A stretch of DNA of 60,310 nucleotides from an uncultured Actinomycetes bacterium (GTDB lineage: Bacteria; Actinomycetota; Actinomycetes; Mycobacteriales; Mycobacteriaceae). Positions within the stretch are counted from its first letter, which is position 1; the number at the start of each line of letters is the position of its first letter. Below are positions 1 through 7,785 of the stretch, in pieces. Made by a program: the position numbers and the translations under genes. The DNA lies in assembly GCA_903877095.1 (NCBI GenBank), contig CAIRCP010000173.1, positions 1 through 60,310 of the forward strand, read 5' to 3'. Under the pieces are notes generated by a model. It made no database searches and was not told the DNA's origin. It was given only the letters and a program-made list of their open reading frames with translations.

Positions 1-42
1 CGCATAGTCCGCAAGCAGTGCAGCGCTCACGTCCTTCTTCAT
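1..42 (-). CDS. 5' end of an unidentified minus-strand gene
   Basis: On the minus strand an ATG at 42-40 opens a frame reading MKKDVSAALLADYA that runs off the left edge. Codon choice looks normal for the genome, and the bases just upstream (43-55) are AT-richer than their surroundings. This lies where mycP2 should continue upstream, so a transposase or other inserted gene is a possible explanation. Fourteen codons are too few to identify a family. Confidence 0.25.
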   Translation of the reverse strand, partial: MKKDVSAALLADYA

Positions 43-1232
43 CTCGGTTTAAAACATGCAGTCCACGAAAAACAGCCGCCCCGCCGGAATCTCCGGCCGC
101 GGCGGGACCGCCGCCGGCAGCAGAACCTGCCCCGGCCGAGCCGCCGGCCGGCGACGAGCCGCCACCGCCTCCGCCGCCGGACGCGCCTGCACCTCCCGAG
201 TCGCCGGCCGACGCTCCGGCCAATGCACCCGGGGACCCCAACGGCGCGGACAACCCGGAGGTGCCCCCGCCGCCACCGGGGGCTCCGGACGGCGTCGCCG
301 GCGTGGCGCCGCATGCCACGGTCGTCTCGATCCGGCAGTCGTCCCGCGCCTTCGAACCGCAGAACTACGGCGGCGGCGATGTCGAGGCGCGCCGCAAGGC
401 CGGCACCGTCTCGACGCTGGCCAGCGCCATCGTCCATGCCGCCGACCTCGGCGCCAAGGTGATCAACGTCAGCGTCACGGCGTGTGTGTCGGCCGCGGAC
501 CCGCTCGACCAGCGCGCACTCGGCGCGGCGGTCTGGTACGCGGCAACGCAGAAGGACGCCGTCGTGGTGGCCGCCGCCGGGAACGAGGGTGAGGACGGAT
601 GCGCCCAGAACCCGGCGTTCGACCCGCTGAACACCAACGACCCCCGCGACTGGCAACACGTCAAGACCGTCTCGTCGCCGTCGTGGTTCAGCGACTACGT
701 GCTGTCGGTCGGGGCGGTCGACGACAGCGGAGCGCCGTTGGCCAATAGTCTGTCCGGTCCGTGGGTCGGCGTAGCGGCGCCGGGCGTCGGCATCATGGGG
801 CTGTCCCCGCAGACCGGCGGTCCGGTGAACGCCTATCCGGGGATCCGGCCCGGCGAGAAGAACATCCCGTTCTGGGGAACGAGTTTCGCAGCCGCTTACG
901 TCAGTGGCGTCGCCGCGTTGGTCAGGGCGAAATACCCGAACCTGACGGCCCACCAGGTGATCACGCGTATCGAGCAGACCTCACACAACCCGCCGCGCGG
1001 TGTCGACAATCAGGTGGGCTACGGCGTCGTCGATCCGGTCGCCGCGCTGACGTTCGACGTCCCCCCGGGGGACCGGGCCGCACCGGATTCCGCCACCCGG
1101 ATCGTCATGCCGCCGCCGGCGGCTCCGCCGCCGGACCACCGGGCCCGCACCATTGCGCTCGCATTTGCCGGCGCGGTCGTGGCCGGGGTGTTGATGACGT
1201 CGATCGTCCAGCGTGCGAGGAAGGCCCGATGA
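18..1232 (+). CDS. mycP2: Mycosin MycP2 of ESX-2, 5'-truncated
   Basis: Subtilisin-like membrane-anchored serine protease (mycosin) of the ESX-2 type VII secretion system. The frame keeps the proline-rich loop (about 75-285), the core segments GVAPHATVVSIRQSS, INVSVTAC and VAAAGNEG, the catalytic serine motif GTSFAAAYVSGVAALV, and a C-terminal membrane helix followed by basic residues. It resembles MycP2 (Rv3886c) more than MycP1, 3 or 5 (EVPPPPPGAPDG loop end, SPSWFSDYVLSVGAVD). The signal peptide and the catalytic Asp and His segments, which normally precede the loop, are absent. The frame stays open to the left edge, but the first 25 or so codons do not look like mycosin. The stop overlaps the eccE2 start by 4 bp. 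Position 18 is only the first possible GTG. As seen here the product could not be an active protease. Confidence 0.8.
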   Translation: MQRSRPSSSRFKTCSPRKTAAPPESPAAAGPPPAAEPAPAEPPAGDEPPPPPPPDAPAPPESPADAPANAPGDPNGADNPEVPPPPPGAPDGVAGVAPHATVVSIRQSSRAFEPQNYGGGDVEARRKAGTVSTLASAIVHAADLGAKVINVSVTACVSAADPLDQRALGAAVWYAATQKDAVVVAAAGNEGEDGCAQNPAFDPLNTNDPRDWQHVKTVSSPSWFSDYVLSVGAVDDSGAPLANSLSGPWVGVAAPGVGIMGLSPQTGGPVNAYPGIRPGEKNIPFWGTSFAAAYVSGVAALVRAKYPNLTAHQVITRIEQTSHNPPRGVDNQVGYGVVDPVAALTFDVPPGDRAAPDSATRIVMPPPAAPPPDHRARTIALAFAGAVVAGVLMTSIVQRARKAR

Positions 1233-2758
1233 AAGACATCATTCGCCTCGGCGTCGTCGCCGGCGTCTTCATCTTCGGGGTCATCGGTTGGAGCGCAGGC
1301 GGATACGTCGGCGCGGCCATCGGTGTGGTGATCGGCCTGTGCCTCCTGGTGGTGCCCTGGCGTGGGCAGCCGCTGTGGTCGTGGCTTGACCTGTACCTGC
1401 GCCGCAACCGGAACATCGAGCTGACCGAGCCGCTCACGGTCGCCAACGACCGCTCCGGCGGAGGCGTGCGCTACCAGGATCATGTCGCGGTCGCCGCGGT
1501 GCATATTCTCGGAAAGCAGCACCAGCCGACCTACTTCACCGGCTCGACGGCCACGCTGACCGCGAACACGATCGACATCAGCGAACTGTTCCCGTTCATG
1601 CGCCAAAGTCTCGGACTGACCATCGAATCCATGAGCGTCGTCAGCGCCGGCGCCCGCCGCCGCGCCACCGGCGACTACCCAAGGGTCTACGACACCTTGA
1701 TCGGTACGCCGCCCTATGCCGGCCAGCGCGAGACATGGCTGGTGTTGCGGATCCGCGCCCTCGACAACGGTGACGCCCTTCGCTGGCGGTCAACCGTGGG
1801 CACCGCCGCCCTGGCAGCCGCGCAGCGGATCGCGATAGCGCTGCGCTGCAGGGGAATCCGTGCCCGTGTCGCCACAGCCACCGACATCGTCGAGTTGGAG
1901 CGTCGACTGGGGCGCACCGCGCTCGAACCGCACAACCGCCGCTGGAACAGCGTCCGGGGCGACGGCGGTTGGTTGACCACCTATGCCTACCGTCCCTCGG
2001 ACATCACCACCGACAACCTCGCCCAGGCATGGTCATTGCGGGTTGACGGTGTCGTCCAGAACATCACGCTGTATCCGGACGGAACGGCGTCCGGCACCGT
2101 GACGGTGCGGACCGCGCAGCCGCCCACCGCTCCGCCCGCGGTCCTGCTCACACCGCTGCAGGGCGAACAGCCACGGGCGTTTGCGGCGGCGCTGTGCGGC
2201 CCGCGGCCGGAGTTGCGCGGGGTGCGCAGTGGGCCGATGCGCCAGCCGGTAGTCGTGCCGACCGGCCCGTCGGGAATCCTGCTGGGCAAGACCGCGGGTG
2301 GCGATCGGTTGCTGCTGCCGCTGGGGGATCCCGGCGAGCAGAGCCGGATCCACATCGCCGCCGAGGACGCGATCGCCAAGCGACTCGTCATCCGTGCGGC
2401 AGGGGCCGGCGACCGGGTCACTGTTCACACCACGAATCTCGATCGCTGGGAGTCCGTCCGGATGCCGCATATCGCCGTCATCGAGCATCCGCGACCGGCC
2501 TCCGGCACCACCGTCAGCGTGACGGACGGCACCGTGCCGCCGGCGCCGCGTCCCGCCACCGTGATCTCCGTCGTGCCCCCGGGCACGCCGATCCGGGTCC
2601 CATCCGATGTGGTCATCACCCAGACCAGCCCGTCGACCATCGCCGTCGTTGCAGCCGGTGAGCGCTACGACGTGGAGGTGGAGTTCTTCCGGGCGGAGAA
2701 CCGCTACATCTCGCGGGAGACCATCGCGTTCGACGCCGAACTGGAAATGGCGGATTAG
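1229..2758 (+). CDS. eccE2: ESX-2 type VII secretion protein EccE2
   Basis: Membrane component of the ESX-2 secretion complex, in which EccE sits at the periphery of the EccBCDE core. The 509-residue product has two N-terminal transmembrane helices (about 5-45: LGVVAGVFIFGVIGW, then GAAIGVVIGLCLLVV) followed by a soluble domain with RRNRNIELTEPLTVAN and a C-terminal beta-rich part. Its length is close to M. tuberculosis EccE2 (537) and longer than EccE1, EccE3 or EccE5, which agrees with the MycP2 and EccA2 neighbours. The start ATG overlaps the mycP2 stop (ATGA) and has a GAGGAAGG ribosome site upstream, so translation is probably coupled. Confidence 0.85.
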   Translation: MKDIIRLGVVAGVFIFGVIGWSAGGYVGAAIGVVIGLCLLVVPWRGQPLWSWLDLYLRRNRNIELTEPLTVANDRSGGGVRYQDHVAVAAVHILGKQHQPTYFTGSTATLTANTIDISELFPFMRQSLGLTIESMSVVSAGARRRATGDYPRVYDTLIGTPPYAGQRETWLVLRIRALDNGDALRWRSTVGTAALAAAQRIAIALRCRGIRARVATATDIVELERRLGRTALEPHNRRWNSVRGDGGWLTTYAYRPSDITTDNLAQAWSLRVDGVVQNITLYPDGTASGTVTVRTAQPPTAPPAVLLTPLQGEQPRAFAAALCGPRPELRGVRSGPMRQPVVVPTGPSGILLGKTAGGDRLLLPLGDPGEQSRIHIAAEDAIAKRLVIRAAGAGDRVTVHTTNLDRWESVRMPHIAVIEHPRPASGTTVSVTDGTVPPAPRPATVISVVPPGTPIRVPSDVVITQTSPSTIAVVAAGERYDVEVEFFRAENRYISRETIAFDAELEMAD

Positions 2759-2761
2759 GCC

Positions 2762-4612
2762 ATGGCCAGCAACTCTTCCACCATCGCCGCGCGGCGCAGT
2801 TTCGATCACGCGATGTCCGTCCTGCAGGCCGATCCGGCTTCAGCGCGCCGGCTGTTTCGGGAGGCATGCGAAACCGACCCCACCATGGCCGACGCCTGGT
2901 TGGGCCGGATCGCCGCCGGCGACGACGACCTGGTCGCCCTACAGCGACTCCACGCCTTCGGGAGCAGGCTGCACCGGGAGACCAACCGACTGGGCGTGAG
3001 CCTTGCTGCGCCCATCAAAGCCGGCCCCTACCTGTCGATCACCGTCACCGAGGCATCGCACGTCGGCATCGCGCTGGCCAGCGCGCTCGTCGACGACAAG
3101 CAGTTCGAGAAAGCCGAAGCGCTGCTGGATGATCCGGCTCTGCTGGACAGCTGGGAGAACCACCAGTGGCGCCAATACGTGACGTGCTACCTGATGTTCG
3201 CGGCTCAGCGCTGGCCGGATGTGATCGCCGAGGCGGCGCGGGTACTGCCGCCCCAGGCGATCATCATGTCGGCGGTTACGGCAGCGACGAACGCGCTCGC
3301 CGCCCATGCGGCTGCACATCTGGGGCAGGCTCGGGTCGCTCTGGACTTGACCGACCGGGTCGAACTGCGAGCCGATCCGGCACTGGCGCCGGGGGTTCGC
3401 CGCAGCACGGTCGAGGCCGTGGCCGCAGTGATCAGTCCGGCCGAATTCCCCTTGATCGCAGCGGATTTGGCGTACGTCCGTGGCATGGCCCATCGCCAGC
3501 TCGGCGACGAGGCGAAGGCGCAGGTCTGGCTCTCGAAGGCCGTCATCAACGGCGCGCTGACCGAGCCGGCGAAGCAGGCGCTCGCCGACCCCAATATGCA
3601 ACTCGTCGTCACCAACGAGAACACGATCAACAGCCGTTCCGACAAGTGGGACGTGAGCACGGAACGCTCCGAGGACGAACGCGCCGATGAGGAGCACGAC
3701 GAGCGCAGGGCCGAATTGCTTGCCGAGGGCCGCGCGCTGCTCAATAACCAGGTCGGGCTGGCCGAGGTCAAGCGGGCGGTGGCCGAGATCGAGGACCAGA
3801 TCGAAGTCCGCGCACTGCGTCTCGCGCATGGCCTCCCGGTGAACAACCAGACCAACCATATTTTGCTGGTCGGTCCGCCCGGCACCGGAAAGACCACCAC
3901 CGCGGAGGCGCTGGGAAAGATCTACGCCGGTCTGGGAATCGTCCGCAACCCGGAGATCGTCGAGGTCAAGCGTTCCGATTTCTGCGGTGAGCACATCGGG
4001 TCGTCGGGGCCGAAAACCAATGAGCTGATTGCCCGTTCGCTCGGGCGTATCCTGTTTTTCGACGAGTTCTACTCTCTTGTCGAGCGCCATCACGACGGGC
4101 GTCCGGACATGATAGGCATGGAGGCCGTAAATCAACTCCTCGTCGCACTCGAGGTGCACCGGTTCGATTTCTGTTTCATCGGTGCGGGTTACGAGCGCGA
4201 GGTCGACGAGTTCCTGAAGGTCAACCCCGGCCTCGCGGGCCGGTTCAACCGCAAGCTGCGGTTCGAGTCCTACAGCCCCGACGAAGTCGTTGAGATCGCA
4301 GTCCGGTACGGGAAACCGCGTGCCACGGTGCTGGATTCGGATGCCCGCGATGCTCTCAACACGGCCTGCCGGGCGCTGCGCGACTATGTCGCGCCGGACG
4401 GCATCCACGGGATCGACATGATGCAGAACGGCCGCTTCGCCCGCAATATCGTGGAACGTGCTGAGCGGCTGCGTGATTCACGGGTCGCGGCGCAGCATCG
4501 CACCGACCGGGCGTCGATCACCGTCACGGATCTGGAGACGTTGCGCACCCAGGACATCCTCGCGGCCGTCACCGATGCCTGCGCCGACAAGCATGTGCCG
4601 CTGCAGCTGTGA
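2762..4612 (+). CDS. eccA2: ESX-2 type VII secretion AAA+ ATPase EccA2
   Basis: Cytosolic AAA+ ATPase of the CbxX/CfqX type, thought to act on substrates or chaperones of ESX-2. The 616 residues match EccA2 (619 in M. tuberculosis): an N-terminal TPR-like helical domain (about 1-280), a linker, then the ATPase domain with Walker A GPPGTGKTTTAE (about 369-380), Walker B ILFFDEFYSL (about 428-437) and the arginine-containing NPGLAGRFNRKLRFESYSP. It starts 3 bp after eccE2 and closes the mycP2-eccE2-eccA2 gene order seen at the end of ESX-2 loci. No other ESX-2 gene (eccB, C, D, esx pair) is in the window. If mycP2 really is broken, this system may be inactive. Confidence 0.92.
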   Translation: MASNSSTIAARRSFDHAMSVLQADPASARRLFREACETDPTMADAWLGRIAAGDDDLVALQRLHAFGSRLHRETNRLGVSLAAPIKAGPYLSITVTEASHVGIALASALVDDKQFEKAEALLDDPALLDSWENHQWRQYVTCYLMFAAQRWPDVIAEAARVLPPQAIIMSAVTAATNALAAHAAAHLGQARVALDLTDRVELRADPALAPGVRRSTVEAVAAVISPAEFPLIAADLAYVRGMAHRQLGDEAKAQVWLSKAVINGALTEPAKQALADPNMQLVVTNENTINSRSDKWDVSTERSEDERADEEHDERRAELLAEGRALLNNQVGLAEVKRAVAEIEDQIEVRALRLAHGLPVNNQTNHILLVGPPGTGKTTTAEALGKIYAGLGIVRNPEIVEVKRSDFCGEHIGSSGPKTNELIARSLGRILFFDEFYSLVERHHDGRPDMIGMEAVNQLLVALEVHRFDFCFIGAGYEREVDEFLKVNPGLAGRFNRKLRFESYSPDEVVEIAVRYGKPRATVLDSDARDALNTACRALRDYVAPDGIHGIDMMQNGRFARNIVERAERLRDSRVAAQHRTDRASITVTDLETLRTQDILAAVTDACADKHVPLQL

Positions 4613-4615
4613 GTT

Positions 4616-4780
4616 GACTCGTTCGACGACCGATGCGGAGCGTAGCGACGAGGAGGAGTCGGACAATAGGGACTCGTTCGACGACCGATGCGGAGCGTAG
4701 CGACGAGGAGGAGTCGGACAATAGGGACTCGTTCGACGACCGATGCGGAGCGTAGCGACGAGGAGGAGTCGGACAATCGG
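4616..4780. repeat. Three tandem copies of a 55-bp unit
   Basis: Copies lie at 4616-4670, 4671-4725 and 4726-4780, nearly identical (the last ends CAATCGG instead of CAATAGG). Each unit begins GACTCGTTCGACGACC and carries an internal GAGTC that can pair with the initial GACTC. They fill the gap between the convergent eccA2 and amidase genes, so they could act in transcription termination. There are no spacers between copies, so this is not CRISPR. Confidence 0.95.
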
Positions 4781-4782
4781 GA

Positions 4783-6408
4783 CTACGACCCGATCGTGGT
4801 GACCCGGGTGAAGCGCTCAAGCTGGGTGGGCGGCCCGTCGGTCGGCGCGGGCGGCATGACCAGGCTGACGCCGTCGATCACCCGCACCACGTTGTGGGTC
4901 TGCCGGTCGTAATTCAGCGTGCCGTGCTGGAAGTTCTGCTTGATCCACTCCGGTTCGGCGATCTCGCCGCTCGTCGGAAGGCCCAGCGCCCCGCGCTCGA
5001 ACCCCAGTGCGGCCCAGGCGGCATAGATCGCCCCGGTCAGCGGCTGGGCGCCCGTCGCCGGCGACCAGTACATCGCCCCGTGTTGGAACGTCGCGTAACG
5101 GGTGGCGCCGTCACCGGCGGCCTCCGGTGAGGTCGGCTTACCCAGCGGGCCCGTCTCGTTGCCGTCGGACTCCCAGCGGGCGAGGATCGCACCGCCCTGC
5201 AGAGTCTCCGTCACGTCAGGCGGCCCGTTGAACGCAGCCGCGAGCTTACGGATCTGGTCGAGCGCGGCGTAGCCCAGATTCCCCGGGCACTCGGTGTTGC
5301 CGACGTCGCGGTGCGCGAAGATCTCCGGCAGGTCCACCACCCGCCCGCCCGGGACGACGGTGTACTGGCCCCCGGCGGATTGCAGTTTGACCGATCCCAG
5401 CGGGTTGACCTTGTCCAGGCTCAGCCGCCAGCCGAGCAATCGGCCGACGGTACGGATCATGACGTCCGGCGGCGGGTCGTCCTCAAAGTTGCCGATCATC
5501 GACACGCCCCACACGTCGCTGTTGAAGCCGCCGGTGTGAGATCCCATGACGTCCTTGGTGATTCCGCCGGCCCGACCCTCGAAGACCTGTCCGTACTTGT
5601 CCACCAGGGCGTTGTAGGCGATGTCGCACCAGCCCAGCGTAACGGTGTGGTAGGCGTAGATCGAGCGGAGGATTGCCGCGGAGTCCTCGGGCGAGTAGTC
5701 GTTGCCGGTTGCGGTATGGTGCACCACCGCGGCGCGCACTTTGGGTCCGTAATACGGTCCACCGCAACGGTTTCCGGGGCCGGCTCCCCACTCGGAACGG
5801 CTGATGACGTTGGGCGGCTGGCCGGGGCCGAGGGTGGCGTTTGGCGGGTTCGGCGGCTTCTCCACCGGCGCCTTGGGTGGGGTGATGAGAACGGCGGAGA
5901 GGTTCTGCGACAACGATTGGGTGGCGTTGGCCGGGACGTAACCGAGTTCGCGCCCGGCATCGAGTCCGCTTTCCGGTGGAGCGGTAGTGACCGGAGCGTT
6001 GTGCGGGCGGGTGACCGCGATCTGCACGGCGGTGGTCGGGCCGAGGTAGACCGGATCGGTGCCTTTCGACACGGTCCCGGAGTCGTCGGTGATATCGGCG
6101 GAGCGCTCCACGTGGTACCAGGCGCCCCAGGAGCCGTCGGCCTTCTTGGCGCGGATACGCGCCGACGTCCCGGTCAGATCAGTTCCGGTGAGTGCCACCA
6201 TGGAAAACGATGTGTCCTGGGTGATTTCGCGCGTCGTCTCGCCGCCTCCGACGCCGGTGAGCGGCTCGCTGACCAGGACGGTGTCGTCGACGACGGCGGT
6301 GCTGTGCCGGTGTGGGGTCGGCATCCCGTTGACCGCCCAGGGCACCACCACCACGCTCGCCATCAGGGCGGTGAAGAGAATCGTCGGCGCTGGGCGACGG
6401 GATGACAT
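4783..6408 (-). CDS. Secreted PGRP-type N-acetylmuramoyl-L-alanine amidase with LGFP repeats (Rv3811-like)
   Basis: Exported peptidoglycan amidase. The 541 residues begin with a signal peptide (TILFTALMASVVVVPWAVNG), then a beta-rich region. A PGRP/amidase_2 domain follows at about 197-400, with zinc-ligand regions VVHHTATG (about 227) and FAHRDVGNTECPG (about 364) and the conserved DIAYNALVDKYGQVFEGR. LGFP-type repeats come last (PLGKPTSPEA, ALGFERGALGLPTSGE), which are thought to anchor proteins in the mycolyl-arabinogalactan layer. Cleavage of the stem peptide from muramic acid is the expected activity. It matches Rv3811, next to Erp as in M. tuberculosis. A promoter at 6415-6442 places the transcription start on the ATG, suggesting a leaderless mRNA. 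Confidence 0.88.
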   Translation of the reverse strand: MSSRRPAPTILFTALMASVVVVPWAVNGMPTPHRHSTAVVDDTVLVSEPLTGVGGGETTREITQDTSFSMVALTGTDLTGTSARIRAKKADGSWGAWYHVERSADITDDSGTVSKGTDPVYLGPTTAVQIAVTRPHNAPVTTAPPESGLDAGRELGYVPANATQSLSQNLSAVLITPPKAPVEKPPNPPNATLGPGQPPNVISRSEWGAGPGNRCGGPYYGPKVRAAVVHHTATGNDYSPEDSAAILRSIYAYHTVTLGWCDIAYNALVDKYGQVFEGRAGGITKDVMGSHTGGFNSDVWGVSMIGNFEDDPPPDVMIRTVGRLLGWRLSLDKVNPLGSVKLQSAGGQYTVVPGGRVVDLPEIFAHRDVGNTECPGNLGYAALDQIRKLAAAFNGPPDVTETLQGGAILARWESDGNETGPLGKPTSPEAAGDGATRYATFQHGAMYWSPATGAQPLTGAIYAAWAALGFERGALGLPTSGEIAEPEWIKQNFQHGTLNYDRQTHNVVRVIDGVSLVMPPAPTDGPPTQLERFTRVTTIGS

Positions 6409-6414
6409 AACGCG

Positions 6415-6442
6415 ATGTTACGTATGTGTCCCTTGTTGCCAA
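6415..6442 (-). promoter_or_regulatory. Promoter of the amidase gene, leaderless
   Basis: On the minus strand TTGGCA (6442-6437), a 16-bp spacer and TAACAT (6420-6415) fit a mycobacterial SigA promoter. The start point about 7 nt downstream falls on the A of the ATG at 6408. Confidence 0.55.
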
Positions 6443-6488
6443 CGTTGCGACACGGACTATTGGGGACTATGTGAAAACTGAGGCATGC

Positions 6489-6530
6489 AACGGCACCGCA
6501 GGGGGTTTCTCCCTCCCTGCGGTGCCGTTT
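6489..6530 (-). terminator. Hairpin terminator after erp
   Basis: Perfect 15-bp stem AACGGCACCGCAGGG / CCCTGCGGTGCCGTT around an 11-nt loop, 21 bases beyond the erp stop. There is no long T run, as is usual in mycobacteria. Confidence 0.75.
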
Positions 6531-6550
6531 CGCTGCAGGACTGTGCCGGC

Positions 6551-7480
6551 CTAGCCGGCGGCGGCAGCTGCTTCGCCGGCGGCCTCGATCACCGGAGCGG
6601 CGGCTTCGACCACCGGAGCGGCAGCCTCGGCCACCGGAGCCGCAGCCGCGGCCGGGGCGCCGGCCGCTGCTGCGCCGGCATTCTGAACGGCCTGGGTGAT
6701 GCCCGGCACGACGATGCCCTTGAGCAGGTCGATCGCCTGACCGACGCCCAACTGGTTGGCAGCGCTGCTCAGATCGCTGATGATGCCGCCGCTGGAAGCG
6801 GCCGGAGCCGGGAGGGCGCCCAGCGACGGATCGCCCAGGATCGGGTAGGTGCCGGCCGGCGCCGTCAGCGGGGTGCTGATCGGCTGTTCGGTCGGCAGGC
6901 CGATACCGGCCGGTGCGGTCGGGTTAAGCCCGACCTGGGGTGCGGTCAGTCCGGGATTGGTCAGCGCCGGGTCGGTCAGCGACGGCGTGGTCAGCGCCGG
7001 CGCGGCCGCGGCCGGGTCGGTGAGCGACGGCGTGGTCAGACCGGGCGTAGTGAGACCAGGGGTGGTCAGACCGGGCGTGGTCAGACCAGGGGTGGTCAGA
7101 CCGGGCGTAGTGAGACCAGGGGTGGTCAGACCCGGCGTGGTCAGACCGGGGTCGGTCAAGCCCGGAGTCGTCAGCCCCGGCGTGGTCAGACCGGGCGCGG
7201 TGAGCGGGCCGTTCTGTGCCGGCTGGGCACCCGCCGGGCTGAGCCCGGTCGGCAGCGGCGGCAGGTTGATCCCGAACTGGGAGAGGCCGGCCTGCAGCGC
7301 GGACATGATCTCGTTGGGTAGGTCGGTCACAACGGCCGCACGGGTGAAGTCCCGGTGCTCGGGCGCCTTCTGGCCCGAGGTGAGCTCCATAACGCCGATG
7401 ACGGCGAACGGGCTCGCGACAGCTAGGGCGGCGACCGCGCTCATGGCTGTCGAAATCTTGCGTCGACGTTGGTTCGGCAC
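6551..7480 (-). CDS. erp: Exported repetitive protein Erp (PirG)
   Basis: Cell-surface virulence-associated protein. The 309-residue product has a signal or anchor segment (STAMSAVAALAVASPFAVIG), the Erp-specific DLPNEIMSALQAGLSQFGIN, a central array of PGLTTP-type five- to six-residue repeats (about 7000-7200), the conserved TYPILGDPSLG and ASQAIDLLKG-like (VGQAIDLLKGI) segments, and an Ala/Pro-rich C-terminus. The GTG at 7480 is preferred over upstream starts because it follows an AGAGGAGAC ribosome site and matches the known start (V/M-PNRRRRK). Downstream neighbour is the Rv3811-like amidase, as in M. tuberculosis. The product is secreted and wall-associated; its exact biochemical role is unknown. 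Confidence 0.93.
   Translation of the reverse strand: MPNQRRRKISTAMSAVAALAVASPFAVIGVMELTSGQKAPEHRDFTRAAVVTDLPNEIMSALQAGLSQFGINLPPLPTGLSPAGAQPAQNGPLTAPGLTTPGLTTPGLTDPGLTTPGLTTPGLTTPGLTTPGLTTPGLTTPGLTTPGLTTPSLTDPAAAAPALTTPSLTDPALTNPGLTAPQVGLNPTAPAGIGLPTEQPISTPLTAPAGTYPILGDPSLGALPAPAASSGGIISDLSSAANQLGVGQAIDLLKGIVVPGITQAVQNAGAAAAGAPAAAAAPVAEAAAPVVEAAAPVIEAAGEAAAAAG
7019..7200 (-). repeat. Tandem PGLTTP-coding repeats inside erp
   Basis: About ten near-identical 15- to 18-bp units encoding PGLTT or PGLTTP occur in a row. Erp orthologues differ in number and sequence of these units, so this is a strain-variable array. Confidence 0.85.
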
Positions 7481-7639
7481 GGAAGTCTCCTCTTTGCTTT
7501 GTCGACCGACTCCTCTTCGGGGGAAGTACACCCCCGCATCGTCGTCGGCCTATCTGCTCTCGACAGGTTCTGCGTTCGCAAACCTGTTGCCAGACGGTGG
7601 AATCCGGCGATGCGCCGAGGTTCTCCGCTGACGAAGTCG

Positions 7640-7668
7640 ATGTTACGAGTGGGATTGATGAGACTGAA
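7640..7668 (-). promoter_or_regulatory. Candidate erp promoter
   Basis: On the minus strand TTCAGT (7668-7663), a 17-bp spacer and TAACAT (7645-7640). The start near 7633 would give a leader of about 150 nt before the erp GTG. Confidence 0.45.
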
Positions 7669-7718
7669 GTGATGATGCTGAATCGTGAGCGAATTGCGAC
7701 TTTGTAATTCCGGCCGGG

Positions 7719-7734
7719 GCTGCGCGAGCGCAGC
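7719..7734 (-). terminator. Hairpin after the lyase-like gene
   Basis: GCTGCGC-GA-GCGCAGC forms a 7-bp GC stem about 50 bases past the stop of the minus-strand gene at 7786. Confidence 0.4.
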
Positions 7735-7785
7735 GGTGTCTCCGGGCCGGGCGTTCATCGAACGGCGCGCGTCCTCGCGTGAGGA

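Larger units (their letters stand above)
7481..7785. other. 305-bp intergenic region upstream of erp
   Basis: It holds the erp leader with a small hairpin CGGGGG/CCCCCG at 7518-7536, a promoter candidate at 7640-7668, and a hairpin at 7719-7734 behind the lyase-like gene. I see no convincing coding sequence. Confidence 0.6.

Noticed and set aside
4616-4780. Possible CRISPR array
   Set aside because: The 55-bp units are directly adjacent with no spacers and no cas genes nearby.
6849-7631. Plus-strand frame with Val-Val-Arg-Pro-Gly repeats opposite erp
   Set aside because: The repeats are the antisense reading of the PGLTTP units; erp itself has a good start and signal peptide.
7441-7758. 105-codon minus-strand frame upstream of erp
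   Set aside because: No ribosome site, overlaps the erp start and promoter, and has no family resemblance.
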